Of a stretch of DNA of 64,000 nucleotides, positions 7,360-16,420 are shown in pieces. The notes beneath the pieces are model-generated. The model saw nothing but the letters and a program-made list of their open reading frames with translations. It was not told where the DNA came from and did no database searches. Numbering within the stretch: the first letter of the stretch is position 1; the number at the start of each line of letters is the position of its first letter. This DNA comes from Bryobacteraceae bacterium (lineage in GTDB: Bacteria; Acidobacteriota; Terriglobia; Bryobacterales; Bryobacteraceae). The stretch is from positions 1 through 64,000 of the forward strand of contig JARKOC010000025.1 in NCBI GenBank assembly GCA_029975915.1, read 5' to 3'. The translations under genes were made by a program, and so were the position numbers.

Positions 7360-10191
7360 ATGGGCCAGTTGAGCGTTGATCCGTCCGCGCGGTTTAGTCA
7401 TGTCCGCCGGAATCTCAAGAAGGAGGAGCGGTCCGGCCTCTCGTTTCCGCGCTACTTCACCGCCCGGCTCGAGCCCGGCAAGACCCCCTACGACGAGGTC
7501 AAGTGGGAACAGCGTACCGCTTCCATCACCGATGCCAAAGGCGTGGTGATCTTCGAACAGCGCGACATTGACGTTCCGGCAGACTGGTCGCAGACCGCCA
7601 CCAACATCGTCGCCTCCAAATACTTCCATGGCCGCATGGGATCGCCCGACCGCGAGCGCTCGGTCGCCCAACTCGTCCACCGCGTCGTCGATAGCATCAC
7701 CGAGTGGGGACTCGATGGCCGCTACTTCCGCTCCCGCGAGGATGCCAACAATTTTAGGGACGAACTCGCCCACCTGATGCTCACCCAGAAGGCCTCGTTC
7801 AACTCGCCGGTCTGGTTCAATGTCGGCGTCAGGGAAGAAAACCGGGGCTATGGCTGGTATTACGACGAGGCCTCGGATTCCATCAAGAAGCTCGACAAAA
7901 CCGTCCACAAGCCTCAGTGCTCGGCTTGCTTCATCAATTCCGTTCAGGATTCGCTTGAATCCATCCTCGATCTGGCAAAGACCGAGGGAATGCTGTTCAA
8001 GTGGGGCTCGGGCACCGGCAGCAACCTGTCGAACCTGCGCGAGGAGAATGCCCTGCTTTGGGGCGGTGGACGCGCCTCCGGCCCGCTGTCGTTCATGAAG
8101 GGTTTCGACGCCTTCGCCGGCGTCATCAAGAGCGGCGGCAAGACCCGGCGCGCCGCCAAAATGGTGATCCTCAACGCCGACCACCCCGACATCGAACAGT
8201 TCATCTGGTGCAAGGCGAAGGAAGAGCGCAAGGCCCACGTCCTGATAGACAACGGTTACGATTCTTCGCTCGACGGCGAAGCCTACTCGTCAATCTTTTT
8301 CCAGAACGCCAACAATTCGGTCCGCGCTTCGGACGATTTTATGCAGGCGGTCGTCGATGACGCCGACTGGTGGACCAAATCCGTCGTCGACCAGCGCCCG
8401 GTAAAGAAGTTCAGAGCGCGCGACCTGATGCGCGCCATCGCCGAGGCAACCTGGCAGTGCGGCGACCCCGGCATGCAGTTCGACACCACCGTCAATAAGT
8501 GGCACACGTCGAAAAACACCGCCCGCATCAACGCATCCAACCCCTGTTCCGAGTACATGTTCCTGGACGACTCGGCCTGCAACCTTGCTTCTCTCAACCT
8601 GATGAAGTTTGTCCGCACCGACGGCAGCTTCGACGTGGAAGCCTTCCGCCACGCCGTCGACACCGTCACGCTCGCCCAGGAAATCCTGGTGGATTCGGCC
8701 AGCTACCCGACCGAGAAGATCGCCAAAAACTCGCATGACTTCCGCCCCCTGGGCCTCGGCTTCGCCAACCTCGGTGCGCTGCTGATGTCGATGGGCGTGG
8801 CCTATGATTCGGAACCCGGCCGCGCCTGGGCCGGAGTCATCACGGCCATCATGTGCGGCCAAGCCTACCTGACCTCCGCCCGGGTGGCTGAATGCACCGG
8901 GCCCTGCCCCGGATACGCCATCAACGAGGAGAGTTTCCTCGATGTCATCCGTATGCACGGCGACCAGGTCAACCGCATCGACTCCCGGCTCGTCCCGCCA
9001 CAGGTGCTCGAAGCCGCTCATGTCGTCTGGCAGCAATCGCTCGAACTGGGCCGACGCGCCGGCTTCCGCAACGCCCAGACCACGGTGATCGCCCCAACCG
9101 GCACCATCGGCTTCATGATGGACTGCGACACCACGGGCATCGAGCCCGAACTGGCCCTGGTGAAGTACAAGAAACTGGTCGGCGGCGGCGTCATCAAGAT
9201 CGTCAATAATACCGTTCCGCAGGCGCTGATCCGGCTCGGCTACAAGCCGGACCAGATGGAAGCGATCGTTTCGCACATCGACTCGACCGGGACCATCGAA
9301 GGCGCGCCGAATCTGAAGCCCGAGCACCTGCCCGTTTTCGATTGCTCGTTCCGCCCGCAGAACGGAACCCGGTCGATCCACTATCTCGGCCACGTCAAGA
9401 TGATGGCCGCGGTGCAGCCCTTTATTTCCGGCGCCATTTCAAAGACGATCAATATGCCCGAGGAATCCACCGTCGAACAGGTGATGGACGCCTATATCGA
9501 AGGCTGGAAACTCGGCCTGAAAGCCATCGCCATCTATCGCGACGGCTCCAAGCGCGTGCAGCCGCTTTCGACGGCCAACGGCAAGAACGACAAGAAGACG
9601 GTTCCGGCTCTCGGCGGGCCGGTCCGGGTTGAGGAAAAGATCGTCTATCGGCCCGTCCGCCGGAAACTGCCCGACGAGCGCCAGTCGATCACCCACAAGT
9701 TTTCGATCGGCGGCCACGAGGGCTACATTACCGTCGGACTGTACGAGGACGGCATGCCCGGCGAACTGTTCATCTCCATGGCGAAGGAAGGCTCCACGAT
9801 CTCCGGCCTGATGGACTCGTTCGCCACCGCAATCAGCTACGGCCTGCAATACGGCGTGCCGCTGAAGTTCTTCGTCGACAAATTCAGCCACGTCCGCTTC
9901 GAGCCCTCGGGCTACACCGGCAACGACAAGGTGCCATACGCCAAGTCGATCATGGATTACATCTTCCGCTGGCTGGCCTACAAGTTCCTTGGACCGGAAG
10001 CCGTGGAAAACGAGGCTGGCGAATCAATGAAGCTGCGGCCCACCGCGCCAGAGCCGCAGCAGAAGCTCCAGTTCGCCCCGGCCGACGGTATGGAAGATGC
10101 GCCCATTTGCAGCGAGTGCGGCGGCCTGATGACCCGCAACGGCGCCTGCTACAAGTGCGAAAACTGCGGCGGGACGTCGGGCTGCTCTTAA
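7360..10191 (+). CDS. nrdJ: Adenosylcobalamin-dependent ribonucleotide reductase (class II)
   Basis: This single-chain cytoplasmic enzyme reduces ribonucleotides to deoxyribonucleotides using coenzyme B12 as radical source, so it works with or without oxygen. Features seen are SPVWFNVGV and QCSACFINSVQDSLE (redox cysteine of the active site), FKWGSGTGSNLSNLR, the NPCSEYMFLDDSACNLASLN active-site segment, and TVIAPTGTIGFMMDCDTTGI. The C-terminus (CSECGGLMTRNGACYKCENC) has paired CxxC motifs ending in SGCS, the usual zinc-ribbon tail of long NrdJ proteins that re-reduces the active site. Its 943 residues fit the family. The ATG at 7360 has GGAGGAG at 7346-7352. Two NrdR-like boxes lie upstream, and a catalytically dead CobQ relative precedes it. 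Confidence 0.96.
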   Translation: MGQLSVDPSARFSHVRRNLKKEERSGLSFPRYFTARLEPGKTPYDEVKWEQRTASITDAKGVVIFEQRDIDVPADWSQTATNIVASKYFHGRMGSPDRERSVAQLVHRVVDSITEWGLDGRYFRSREDANNFRDELAHLMLTQKASFNSPVWFNVGVREENRGYGWYYDEASDSIKKLDKTVHKPQCSACFINSVQDSLESILDLAKTEGMLFKWGSGTGSNLSNLREENALLWGGGRASGPLSFMKGFDAFAGVIKSGGKTRRAAKMVILNADHPDIEQFIWCKAKEERKAHVLIDNGYDSSLDGEAYSSIFFQNANNSVRASDDFMQAVVDDADWWTKSVVDQRPVKKFRARDLMRAIAEATWQCGDPGMQFDTTVNKWHTSKNTARINASNPCSEYMFLDDSACNLASLNLMKFVRTDGSFDVEAFRHAVDTVTLAQEILVDSASYPTEKIAKNSHDFRPLGLGFANLGALLMSMGVAYDSEPGRAWAGVITAIMCGQAYLTSARVAECTGPCPGYAINEESFLDVIRMHGDQVNRIDSRLVPPQVLEAAHVVWQQSLELGRRAGFRNAQTTVIAPTGTIGFMMDCDTTGIEPELALVKYKKLVGGGVIKIVNNTVPQALIRLGYKPDQMEAIVSHIDSTGTIEGAPNLKPEHLPVFDCSFRPQNGTRSIHYLGHVKMMAAVQPFISGAISKTINMPEESTVEQVMDAYIEGWKLGLKAIAIYRDGSKRVQPLSTANGKNDKKTVPALGGPVRVEEKIVYRPVRRKLPDERQSITHKFSIGGHEGYITVGLYEDGMPGELFISMAKEGSTISGLMDSFATAISYGLQYGVPLKFFVDKFSHVRFEPSGYTGNDKVPYAKSIMDYIFRWLAYKFLGPEAVENEAGESMKLRPTAPEPQQKLQFAPADGMEDAPICSECGGLMTRNGACYKCENCGGTSGCS

Positions 10192-10215
10192 CCAGGCGAA
10201 TCAGAAGACACTCCA

Positions 10216-10617
10216 ATGCCACTTGAATACGCCGCCCTGCCACGCCGTGGGGCGGCGTTCCTTCTGGACACCTTGATGTTGACGCCGGCTATTCTGCTGG
10301 CGCGCGAATCGGCGCCGCTGGCCGGCGCCGCGGCCACGCTGTGGTGGGCGGCGTTTGAATGCTCGCCGTGGCAGGCATCGCCGGGCAAACGTCTGCTGCG
10401 GATGAAGACGATCGAGGCGGGTGGCCTCAGGGTAGGCATTGGGCGTGCCTTGCTGCGCTCAGCGATCAAGTCCTTGCCGCTGGCTGTGGTGTTTGCGTTG
10501 CCTTGGGTGGCTGCGGCGCTGGCGGCGTTATCGGCAGCGGCGGTCGTGGCCGGCCGGAGGCGCCGTTCTCTACACGATCTCATCGCGTCAACGGCCGTGA
10601 TCCTCCCGCCTGCGTAA
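10216..10617 (+). CDS. RDD family membrane protein
   Basis: This small inner-membrane protein has the three RDD-domain markers in order: PRRGAAFLLDTLML with the Arg and Asp of the first helix, SPGKRLLRMKTI in the middle, and RRRSLHDLIASTAVI at the end. Two further hydrophobic stretches (APLAGAAATLWWAAF and SLPLAVVFALPWVAAALAAL) complete a three- to four-helix bundle. RDD proteins are mostly of unknown function; a few are linked to ion or sodium/proton exchange. It starts 24 bases after nrdJ and may be co-transcribed. A pair of strong hairpins follows the stop codon, so the transcript probably ends there. Confidence 0.85.
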   Translation: MPLEYAALPRRGAAFLLDTLMLTPAILLARESAPLAGAAATLWWAAFECSPWQASPGKRLLRMKTIEAGGLRVGIGRALLRSAIKSLPLAVVFALPWVAAALAALSAAAVVAGRRRRSLHDLIASTAVILPPA

Positions 10618-10679
10618 GCTCCGGCCCGGCGCGGCCGGAGCCTGGTACTAAGGCGATTCGCGCGGAGCGAACGCCTTAG
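10618..10679 (+). terminator. Tandem hairpins after the RDD gene
   Basis: Directly after the stop codon GCTCCGGCC/GGCCGGAGC forms a perfect 9-bp stem (10618-10641, loop CGGCGC). A second hairpin follows with stems CTAAGGCG/CGCCTTAG and inner TTCGC/GCGAA (10648-10679). There is no U-run, so they may instead be REP-like repeats that also stop transcription. Confidence 0.55.
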
Positions 10680-10783
10680 GCCACAGTGGAAATGCTCTCA
10701 TTCGCCAGCATCGCCTGTGCAGAGCGGCCAAGGACCATGTAGCTTTGCCCCGGCTCCGGCGATTAATCGAATGGAGGTCCCGG

Positions 10784-12433
10784 ATGGAGCCATTGATGAA
10801 CTTGTTGCTGGTGTTGACCGGGCTGGTGGGCGGTGCGATTCTGGCCAGCTTTCTTCTGAAGGGCCAGTCGCGGCCAAGCGTTGCCGAGAGCGATGTCGAC
10901 GTGGCCGCGTTGCGAGGCAAGATCCTCGAGAAGGATGCCGCCATCATGGAGATTCGCCAGGCTCTGGACGCAGAGCGGCTGAATGTTTCCAGGCTCCACC
11001 AACAGGTGCTCGAGATTTCGGCGGCCCGGGCCAAGGCCGAAGAGCGGGCCTCGCTGACGACCCGTGTGGAGGAGCAGTTGGCCGAGAAGGAGGCCACGCT
11101 CCAGCGGGCGTATAACGAACTGGCCAACCACAAGGTGCGGCTGGCGAGCCTGATGACCCGCCTGGACGAAACCGAAAAGGCCCAGGCCGAGCGGCTCCGG
11201 GCGATGGAGGCGGCCCAGGCAAAGTTGAGCGAGTCGTTCCGCGCGACGGCTGCCGAGGCGCTGGCGGCAAACAACCAGAGTTTCCTGGCTCTGGCCCGAA
11301 CGGCGCTGAGTACGGCGCAGGTGAGCGGCGAGGGCGACCTGGAACTGCGGAAACAGGCGCTGGGCCAACTGGTGGAACCGCTGAAGGATTCCCTGGAGAA
11401 GGTGGATCAGCGGATCCTCGAACTGGAGAAAGAGCGGGCGGCTGCTTATGCCGGACTAAGCGAACAGGTGAGGGCGCTGAGCGAGACGCATACGCGTCTC
11501 CAGGCGGAAACCGCGAACCTGGTCCGGGCGCTGCGGGCGCCCGAAGTGCGAGGCCGGTGGGGCGAGATGCAGCTCAAGCGCGTGGTCGAAATGGCTGGAA
11601 TGCTGGAGTACTGCGACTTCGTCCAGCAGGAGACGATCGAGGGCGAGAACGGCAAGCTGCGCCCGGACTTGATCGTCAAGCTGCCGAACAACCGCCAGGT
11701 CGTGGTGGACGCCAAGGTGAGCCTGCAGGCCTATCTGGTCTCGCTTGAACTCAGCGACGAACAGGCCCGCAAGGCGAAGGTGACCGAACACGCGCAGCAG
11801 GTCCGGGCGCATCTGGGCCGGTTGGGCTCGAAGGCGTATTGGGATCAACTGACAACGACGCCGGATTTTGTCGTCGCATTCCTGCCGGGCGAGGTATTTT
11901 TCTCGGCGGCGCTGGAGGCTGATCCCGGCTTGATCGAATACGGAGTCGAGAACCGGGTTCTGCTGGCCACGCCTACGACTTTGATTGCGCTGCTGAAGGC
12001 GGTGGCCTATGGTTGGCGCCAGGAAGGTATTGCGCGAAATGCGCAGGAGATTAGCGGCCTGGGCAAACAACTCTACGGGCGGCTCGCCAACCTCACCGAG
12101 TACTTCGACGAGTTGCGCAAGGCACTGGAGCGCTCAGTGGCCGCTTACAACAGGGCGGCGGGGAATCTTGAGTCGCGAGTTCTGGTTTCGGCGCGCCGGT
12201 TCAAAGAGCTATCGGCAGCCGCCGGCGAGGATCTGCCGGTATGCCAGCCGGTCAGCCATGTTCCAAGGCAGGCAATAGCAGCGAATGGAGGCGCTGCGCA
12301 TGGAGGGGTGGAGGAGCCAGATAAGACTGGCGCGTGGCCGATCGCCAGCCTGCAGCAAGCGACTCCGGAAGTAATTGAAAAACAAGAGCCTAACGGGAAT
12401 CTTGGCAACTTGGCTTCGGTCCTGACGGAGTAG
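10784..12433 (+). CDS. rmuC: DNA recombination protein RmuC homolog
   Basis: RmuC-family proteins are membrane-anchored, nuclease-like proteins that limit rearrangements at inverted repeats. The N-terminus is one membrane anchor (LLLVLTGLVGGAILASFLL). A long charged coiled coil follows (about residues 40-210, rich in Glu, Lys, Arg and Ala). The RmuC domain then contains RAPEVRGRWGEMQLKRVVEM, DLIVKLPNNRQVVVDAKVSL, PDFVVAFLPGE and LIALLKAVAYGWRQE. The last roughly 60 residues are low in conservation signals. The ATG at 10784 is preferred over one 13 codons upstream because GGAGG lies at 10773-10777. A partner in repeat stability is apt here, since hairpin repeats flank the gene on the 5' side, though that link is only suggestive. 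Confidence 0.92.
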   Translation: MEPLMNLLLVLTGLVGGAILASFLLKGQSRPSVAESDVDVAALRGKILEKDAAIMEIRQALDAERLNVSRLHQQVLEISAARAKAEERASLTTRVEEQLAEKEATLQRAYNELANHKVRLASLMTRLDETEKAQAERLRAMEAAQAKLSESFRATAAEALAANNQSFLALARTALSTAQVSGEGDLELRKQALGQLVEPLKDSLEKVDQRILELEKERAAAYAGLSEQVRALSETHTRLQAETANLVRALRAPEVRGRWGEMQLKRVVEMAGMLEYCDFVQQETIEGENGKLRPDLIVKLPNNRQVVVDAKVSLQAYLVSLELSDEQARKAKVTEHAQQVRAHLGRLGSKAYWDQLTTTPDFVVAFLPGEVFFSAALEADPGLIEYGVENRVLLATPTTLIALLKAVAYGWRQEGIARNAQEISGLGKQLYGRLANLTEYFDELRKALERSVAAYNRAAGNLESRVLVSARRFKELSAAAGEDLPVCQPVSHVPRQAIAANGGAAHGGVEEPDKTGAWPIASLQQATPEVIEKQEPNGNLGNLASVLTE

Positions 12434-12472
12434 CGCCAAACGAACTCCACCTTGAGGTGGTGGTCCATCCAA

Positions 12473-12519
12473 GACCAGCCAATGATAGGCCAGCCAATCC
12501 ATGATATGATTGGCTGGTC
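12473..12519. promoter_or_regulatory. Operator-like inverted and direct repeat before the MocR gene
   Basis: GACCAGCCAAT (12473-12483) and ATTGGCTGGTC (12509-12519) are an exact 11-bp inverted repeat. A third copy of the core, CCAGCCAAT, lies between them (12490-12498) as a direct repeat 15 bases after the first. The array ends 3 bases before the regulator's start codon. MocR/PdxR proteins are known to bind direct plus inverted half-sites, so autoregulation is likely. Confidence 0.65.
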
Positions 12520-12522
12520 ACC

Positions 12523-13998
12523 TTGTTCAATCTACCTCAATTCGACGCCGCGTCGGGTGATCCGATCTACAAGCAATTGTACGAGCACATCCGCGGTGAG
12601 ATACTGTCCGGGCGGCTGGTCCGAGGCAGTAAACTGCCGGCGACACGCGAGCTTTCGATCCAACTGGACTTGAACCGGACGACGGTGGCGGCGGCCTATG
12701 AACTCCTGGAGAAGGAGGGATTGATCCGGGGTCTGGTGGGGCGCGGCAGTTTCGTAGCGGCAATTGGACCGGGGGCGGGCGACGAATTCTGGGCGCCGAG
12801 GCTGGTTCAAGATCTGCCGGCGGAGGCTGCTCTGCCGCCGATGCCTCCCGACTGTGTCAATTTCACGTCGGCGCGACCCGCAGGAGATCTATTCCCGCTG
12901 GAGGCGTTCAGGGCGAGTTGCGGCGAGGTAATGGAACCGGGCGACGCTGAGCGGATTCTTGAACTGGGATCGCCGCACGGCTTCGGCCCGTTACGAAAGC
13001 GGCTGCTCGAGCAGGCCATCGAGAGAGGCGAAGCGCGGGAAGACGATGAGGTCATGATCACCAACGGATGCCAGCAGGCGCTGGATCTGTTGCAGAGGGT
13101 ACTGACCGTGCCGGGCGATACCGTGGCCGTAGAAGATCCGATCTATCCGGGCCTGAAGAATGTGTTCAACCAGGCGGGTGTGCGGGTTGCCGGCGTCAAG
13201 GTGGCGGCGGATGGAATGGACCTGGACGAGTTGGAGGCGTTGTTGAAGCGCGAGCGGATCAGGCTGATCGCCGTCACGCCAAACTTCCAGAATCCGACCG
13301 GAGCAACGATGCCGGCGGAGGCGCGCAGGCGGCTGTTGCGAGCGGCCCGCGACGCAGGAGTGCCGGTGCTGGAAAATGACGTCTATGGGGCGCTGCGGTA
13401 TGAGGGAGAGCCGGTGCGGTCGTTGAAGTCGATGGACGAATGGGGAATCGTCGTCCGGCTCAACAGCTTTTCGAAGGTTGCCTTCCCTGGGCTGAGAGTC
13501 GGGTGGGTGACGGCGGGCCGGGGGTTGATCTCGGCGCTGGCGGCAAAGAAGCAGCTCACGGATCTGCACAGCGACCAGTTGTCACAGGCGGTGTTGCTGC
13601 GGTTCATGGAATCGGGGCGGCTTGAGACGCACGTGAAGCGGATGGTGGAGGCGGGACGGGCGCGGCTGGCGCGGGTGGTTGAGTCGTGCAAGAGTTGGCT
13701 ACCTCCGGGGACGAAATGGACACACCCGCGAGGCGGAATGAATCTCTGGGTGAGCCTGCCGGAGCCGTTGGACGCCTCGGCGCTGATGGAGAAGGCGTTC
13801 GCGGCCGGGGTAGCGTACTTGCCGTCGAAGTTTTTCGCTGTCGGGCTCGCCGAGCCGGGCGGGTTGAGATTGAGTTTTGCGCATCTGCCAGAAGAGCGGA
13901 TCGAGGAAGGGATCGCACGTTTGGGCATTGTGCTGGAGGACGAACTGGCGAGAGGACGCGCGGCCAGGCGCGACGACCGGTCGCCGGCGATTGTGTGA
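12523..13998 (+). CDS. pdxR: MocR-family regulator, probable PdxR
   Basis: The N-terminal GntR-type winged helix covers about residues 10-75 (GSKLPATRELSIQLDLNRTT, then EKEGLIRGLVGRGSFV). The rest is a fold-type I aminotransferase domain with NPTGATMP, ENDVYGALRYEG and SFSKVAFPGLRVGW, where K318 is the expected PLP lysine. Proteins of this architecture sense PLP. The next two genes make PLP (pdxS, pdxT), so a PdxR role is strongly suggested by context. The start is a TTG at 12523, with no good alternative because conserved sequence begins at once; weak translation initiation suits a regulator. An array of repeated half-sites lies immediately upstream. pdxS follows after 180 bases filled by hairpin repeats. 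Confidence 0.85.
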   Translation: MFNLPQFDAASGDPIYKQLYEHIRGEILSGRLVRGSKLPATRELSIQLDLNRTTVAAAYELLEKEGLIRGLVGRGSFVAAIGPGAGDEFWAPRLVQDLPAEAALPPMPPDCVNFTSARPAGDLFPLEAFRASCGEVMEPGDAERILELGSPHGFGPLRKRLLEQAIERGEAREDDEVMITNGCQQALDLLQRVLTVPGDTVAVEDPIYPGLKNVFNQAGVRVAGVKVAADGMDLDELEALLKRERIRLIAVTPNFQNPTGATMPAEARRRLLRAARDAGVPVLENDVYGALRYEGEPVRSLKSMDEWGIVVRLNSFSKVAFPGLRVGWVTAGRGLISALAAKKQLTDLHSDQLSQAVLLRFMESGRLETHVKRMVEAGRARLARVVESCKSWLPPGTKWTHPRGGMNLWVSLPEPLDASALMEKAFAAGVAYLPSKFFAVGLAEPGGLRLSFAHLPEERIEEGIARLGIVLEDELARGRAARRDDRSPAIV

Positions 13999-14044
13999 AG
14001 CGGGATGGAGATGGTGCGGATAACGGAGTTCAAGAAAGCGGCAG

Positions 14045-14135
14045 GCGTCGAGACGAGTCTCGACGCGGCAGGCCGCGGGCCTGCGCTACGGGAGGAATGG
14101 CCGGCCAGGGGGCTGGCCGCGGACCGGGGGTCCGC
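14045..14135. repeat. Four-hairpin palindromic repeat cluster, copy 2
   Basis: Four hairpins lie in a row between pdxR and pdxS: GCGTCGAGAC/GTCTCGACGC (14045-14066), GCAGGCC/GGCCTGC (14068-14084), GGCCAG/CTGGCC (14103-14118) and GCGGACC/GGTCCGC (14119-14135). The first two match the module at 3226-3265, with compensatory base changes in the stem (CCTCGAG to CGTCGAG on one side, mirrored on the other). Confidence 0.8.
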
Positions 14136-14178
14136 CTTCCTGGATTGAGTTATTACAGACGGAAAGGAGGGCAACGAG

Positions 14179-15066
14179 ATGCCCTATTTGGATGACGATT
14201 TCAGAGTGAAAGTCGGGCTGGCCGAGATGCTAAAAGGCGGCGTGATCATGGACGTGACCGACGCCAAACAAGCCGAGATCGCAGAGAAAGCCGGCGCGTG
14301 CGCGGTGATGGCGCTCGAACGGGTACCGGCCGATATTCGCAAAGAAGGCGGCGTGGCCCGGATGGCAGCGATCTCGAAGGTGAAAGAGATCATGAAGACG
14401 GTCTCGATTCCGGTAATGGCCAAGTGCAGGATTGGACATTTTGCCGAAGCGCGGGTGCTCGAGGCCTTGGAGGTGGATTTCATCGACGAGAGCGAAGTGC
14501 TGACGCCGGCCGACGAGGAGTTCCACATCTGGAAGCGGGATTTCAAAGTGCCGTTCGTCTGCGGATGCCGGAACCTGGGCGAGGCGCTACGGCGGATCGC
14601 CGAAGGCGCGGCGATGATCCGCACCAAGGGCGAGGCCGGATCGGGCAACATCGTGGAAGCGGTCCGGCATATGCGCACCGTGGTGAAAGAGATGAAGCAG
14701 ATTCAGGTGCTCGGACAGGAAGAACTGGTGACCGAGGCCAAGAAGTTGCAGGCGCCTCTGGAACTAGTCGAGTATGTTCACGCACATGGCAAGCTGCCGG
14801 TGCCAAACTTCTCGGCCGGGGGCGTGGCGACGCCGGCCGATGCGTCGTTCTGCCGGTTGCTGGGCGCGGAAGCGGTATTCGTCGGGTCAGGCATCTTCAA
14901 GAGCTCCGATCCGGAGACGCGAGCCAAGGCGATCGTGAAGGCTTGCACGCACTACAACGACCCGAAAGCGGTTCTGGAGGCCAGCGAGGAACTGGGTGAG
15001 GCGATGCCGGGCCTGGACATCCGCCAAATCCCCGAGACCGAACTCCTGCAAACTCGAGGCTGGTAG
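14179..15066 (+). CDS. pdxS: Pyridoxal 5'-phosphate synthase, lyase subunit PdxS
   Basis: PdxS builds PLP from ribose 5-phosphate, glyceraldehyde 3-phosphate and ammonia delivered by PdxT. Typical family stretches are present: [20 protein letters not shown] near the start, [27 protein letters not shown], the phosphate-binding area [16 protein letters not shown], and [13 protein letters not shown] followed by [14 protein letters not shown]. The length of 295 residues is standard. AAAGGAGG at 14162-14169 serves the ATG at 14179. The pdxT start lies 4 bases after the stop, so the two subunits of the synthase are made together. Regulation probably comes from the upstream PdxR-like protein. Confidence 0.97.
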   Translation: MPYLDDDFRVKVGLAEMLKGGVIMDVTDAKQAEIAEKAGACAVMALERVPADIRKEGGVARMAAISKVKEIMKTVSIPVMAKCRIGHFAEARVLEALEVDFIDESEVLTPADEEFHIWKRDFKVPFVCGCRNLGEALRRIAEGAAMIRTKGEAGSGNIVEAVRHMRTVVKEMKQIQVLGQEELVTEAKKLQAPLELVEYVHAHGKLPVPNFSAGGVATPADASFCRLLGAEAVFVGSGIFKSSDPETRAKAIVKACTHYNDPKAVLEASEELGEAMPGLDIRQIPETELLQTRGW

Positions 15067-15070
15067 GGAA

Positions 15071-15646
15071 GTGAGAATCGGCGTACTTGCCCTGCAAGGC
15101 GATTTCGAAGCGCACGCCGCGGCCATCCACCGGGCGTGCGCGGGCTGCAAGGTGAGCGAAGTGCGACTGGCCGAGGATCTGGACGCGCTGGACGGGCTGG
15201 TGATTCCGGGCGGCGAGAGCACGACAATGCTCAAGCTGATGGAGTATTACGACCTGTTCGAGCCGCTCAAGGAATTCGGCCACCGCAAACCTGTGTTCGG
15301 CACATGCGCGGGTTCGATCCTGATGGCGACGGAAGTTCTGAATCCGTCGCAGAGGTCGCTGGAATTGCTTGACATGGCGGTGGAGCGGAACGCGTACGGG
15401 CGGCAGTTGGACAGCCACGTGGCGCGGTTGAGCGGGCACGAGTTGGGCGGCGAGGAGGAGTTGGAGGCGGTGTTCATCCGGGCGCCGATCATCCGGCGGG
15501 TGGGGAAGGGCGGAAGGGTGCTGGCGAGCTACAAGGGCGATCCAGTCCTGGTGGAGTTCGGGCATCACCTGACGGCGACATTCCACCCCGAGTTGAGCGA
15601 GGACTGCCGTGTGCACCGGTTATTCGTCGAAAAGGTGCGGCGGTGA
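15071..15646 (+). CDS. pdxT: Pyridoxal 5'-phosphate synthase, glutaminase subunit PdxT
   Basis: This class I glutamine amidotransferase releases ammonia from glutamine for PdxS. It begins RIGVLALQGDFEAH, has PGGESTTMLKL near residue 40, a nucleophile elbow FGTCAGSILMA, and a C-terminal GHHLTATFHPEL that supplies the His-Glu pair. The GTG at 15071 is chosen because the typical N-terminus starts there. An in-frame upstream ATG at 14996 would overlap pdxS by more than 70 bases and add unrelated residues. The product is 191 residues, normal for the family. The following phosphatase gene begins in the stop codon region (GTGA), showing continued translational coupling. Confidence 0.95.
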   Translation: MRIGVLALQGDFEAHAAAIHRACAGCKVSEVRLAEDLDALDGLVIPGGESTTMLKLMEYYDLFEPLKEFGHRKPVFGTCAGSILMATEVLNPSQRSLELLDMAVERNAYGRQLDSHVARLSGHELGGEEELEAVFIRAPIIRRVGKGGRVLASYKGDPVLVEFGHHLTATFHPELSEDCRVHRLFVEKVRR

Positions 15647-16080
15647 ACAAGCTCAATGTTCTGTTCGTGTGTATCGGCAACGCTTGCCGGAGCCAGATGG
15701 CTGAAGGATTCGCGCGGGCCTATGGCGGGGATGTGCTGGAAGCGATGAGCGCCGGCCTGCAACCGTATACGCACGTGCCGGCGGCGACGCGGGAGACGAT
15801 GGCCGAGAAAGGGATCGACATCGAGAACCATTTTCCGAAGCATATTTCGGAGTTCGCCGAAGTGAAGCTTGATCTAGTGGTGAACCTGTCAGGGCAACGG
15901 TTGCCGGCGGGTCTGCCAGAGGTACGGGAGTGGCCGGTGAAGGACCCGTTCGGCGGCAGTCCGGCATCCTACCGGGTGGCGAGAGACCGGATCGAGGCAT
16001 TAGTGATGGAACTGGTGCTGGAGATCAGGCGCGCGGCGGGTGGAGAGCCCGGTAGCGAGGCCGGGCCTGGCGCGCGTTGA
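15643..16080 (+). CDS. Low-molecular-weight phosphatase fold, ArsC-like
   Basis: The N-terminus NVLFVCIGNACRSQMAEGFA carries the CX5R active-site loop (CIGNACR) of low-molecular-weight tyrosine phosphatases and thioredoxin-coupled arsenate reductases. The later VKDPFGGS supplies the general-acid Asp. The usual second and third redox cysteines of arsenate reductases (about residues 80-90) are not seen: the segment reads VVNLSGQRLPAG. An arsenate reductase role is therefore doubtful, and a protein phosphatase role is equally possible. The GTG start at 15643 overlaps the pdxT stop, which places it in the pdx operon. Its C-terminal tail is rich in Gly, Ala and Pro and probably disordered. Confidence 0.82.
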   Translation: MNKLNVLFVCIGNACRSQMAEGFARAYGGDVLEAMSAGLQPYTHVPAATRETMAEKGIDIENHFPKHISEFAEVKLDLVVNLSGQRLPAGLPEVREWPVKDPFGGSPASYRVARDRIEALVMELVLEIRRAAGGEPGSEAGPGAR

Positions 16081-16128
16081 CAGTCCGGCGCGGATTGGCG
16101 AAGATAGAAGAGTCCTACCCCCCATCGT

Positions 16129-16215
16129 GCGGATGTGGCGGAATTGGCAGACGCGCTAGATTCAGGTTCTAGTGATCGCAAGGTCGTGGAGGTTCAAGTC
16201 CTCTCATCCGCACCA
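16129..16215 (+). tRNA. tRNA-Leu (anticodon CAG)
   Basis: The acceptor stem GCGGATG/CATCCGC closes the molecule. The anticodon stem CTAGA/TCTAG encloses TTCAGGT, giving the anticodon CAG at 16163-16165. A long variable arm (GTGATCGCAAGGTCGT region) and the T-arm GGTTCAAGTCC follow. CCA is encoded at 16213-16215. The class II shape with a CAG anticodon identifies a leucine tRNA reading CUG. Confidence 0.96.
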
Positions 16216-16420
16216 TAGAATCAAGGCGGCTCCAAGCCAAAAACGGGGTACACCCCGGCTCCCAGAACAGTTTACGCGCATAAGACCTTCAGCCGCATTC
16301 GGTCGTTGTTGAGCCCTGCGGCGGGAATGGCGCACCCGCGCTGCTCCGGCCGATCACCTGATGGTCCGCCGTCTGATTGTCTAGCGTTCCGCCTGAAATT
16401 CGCCAGAAAAGGCGTTCTCG

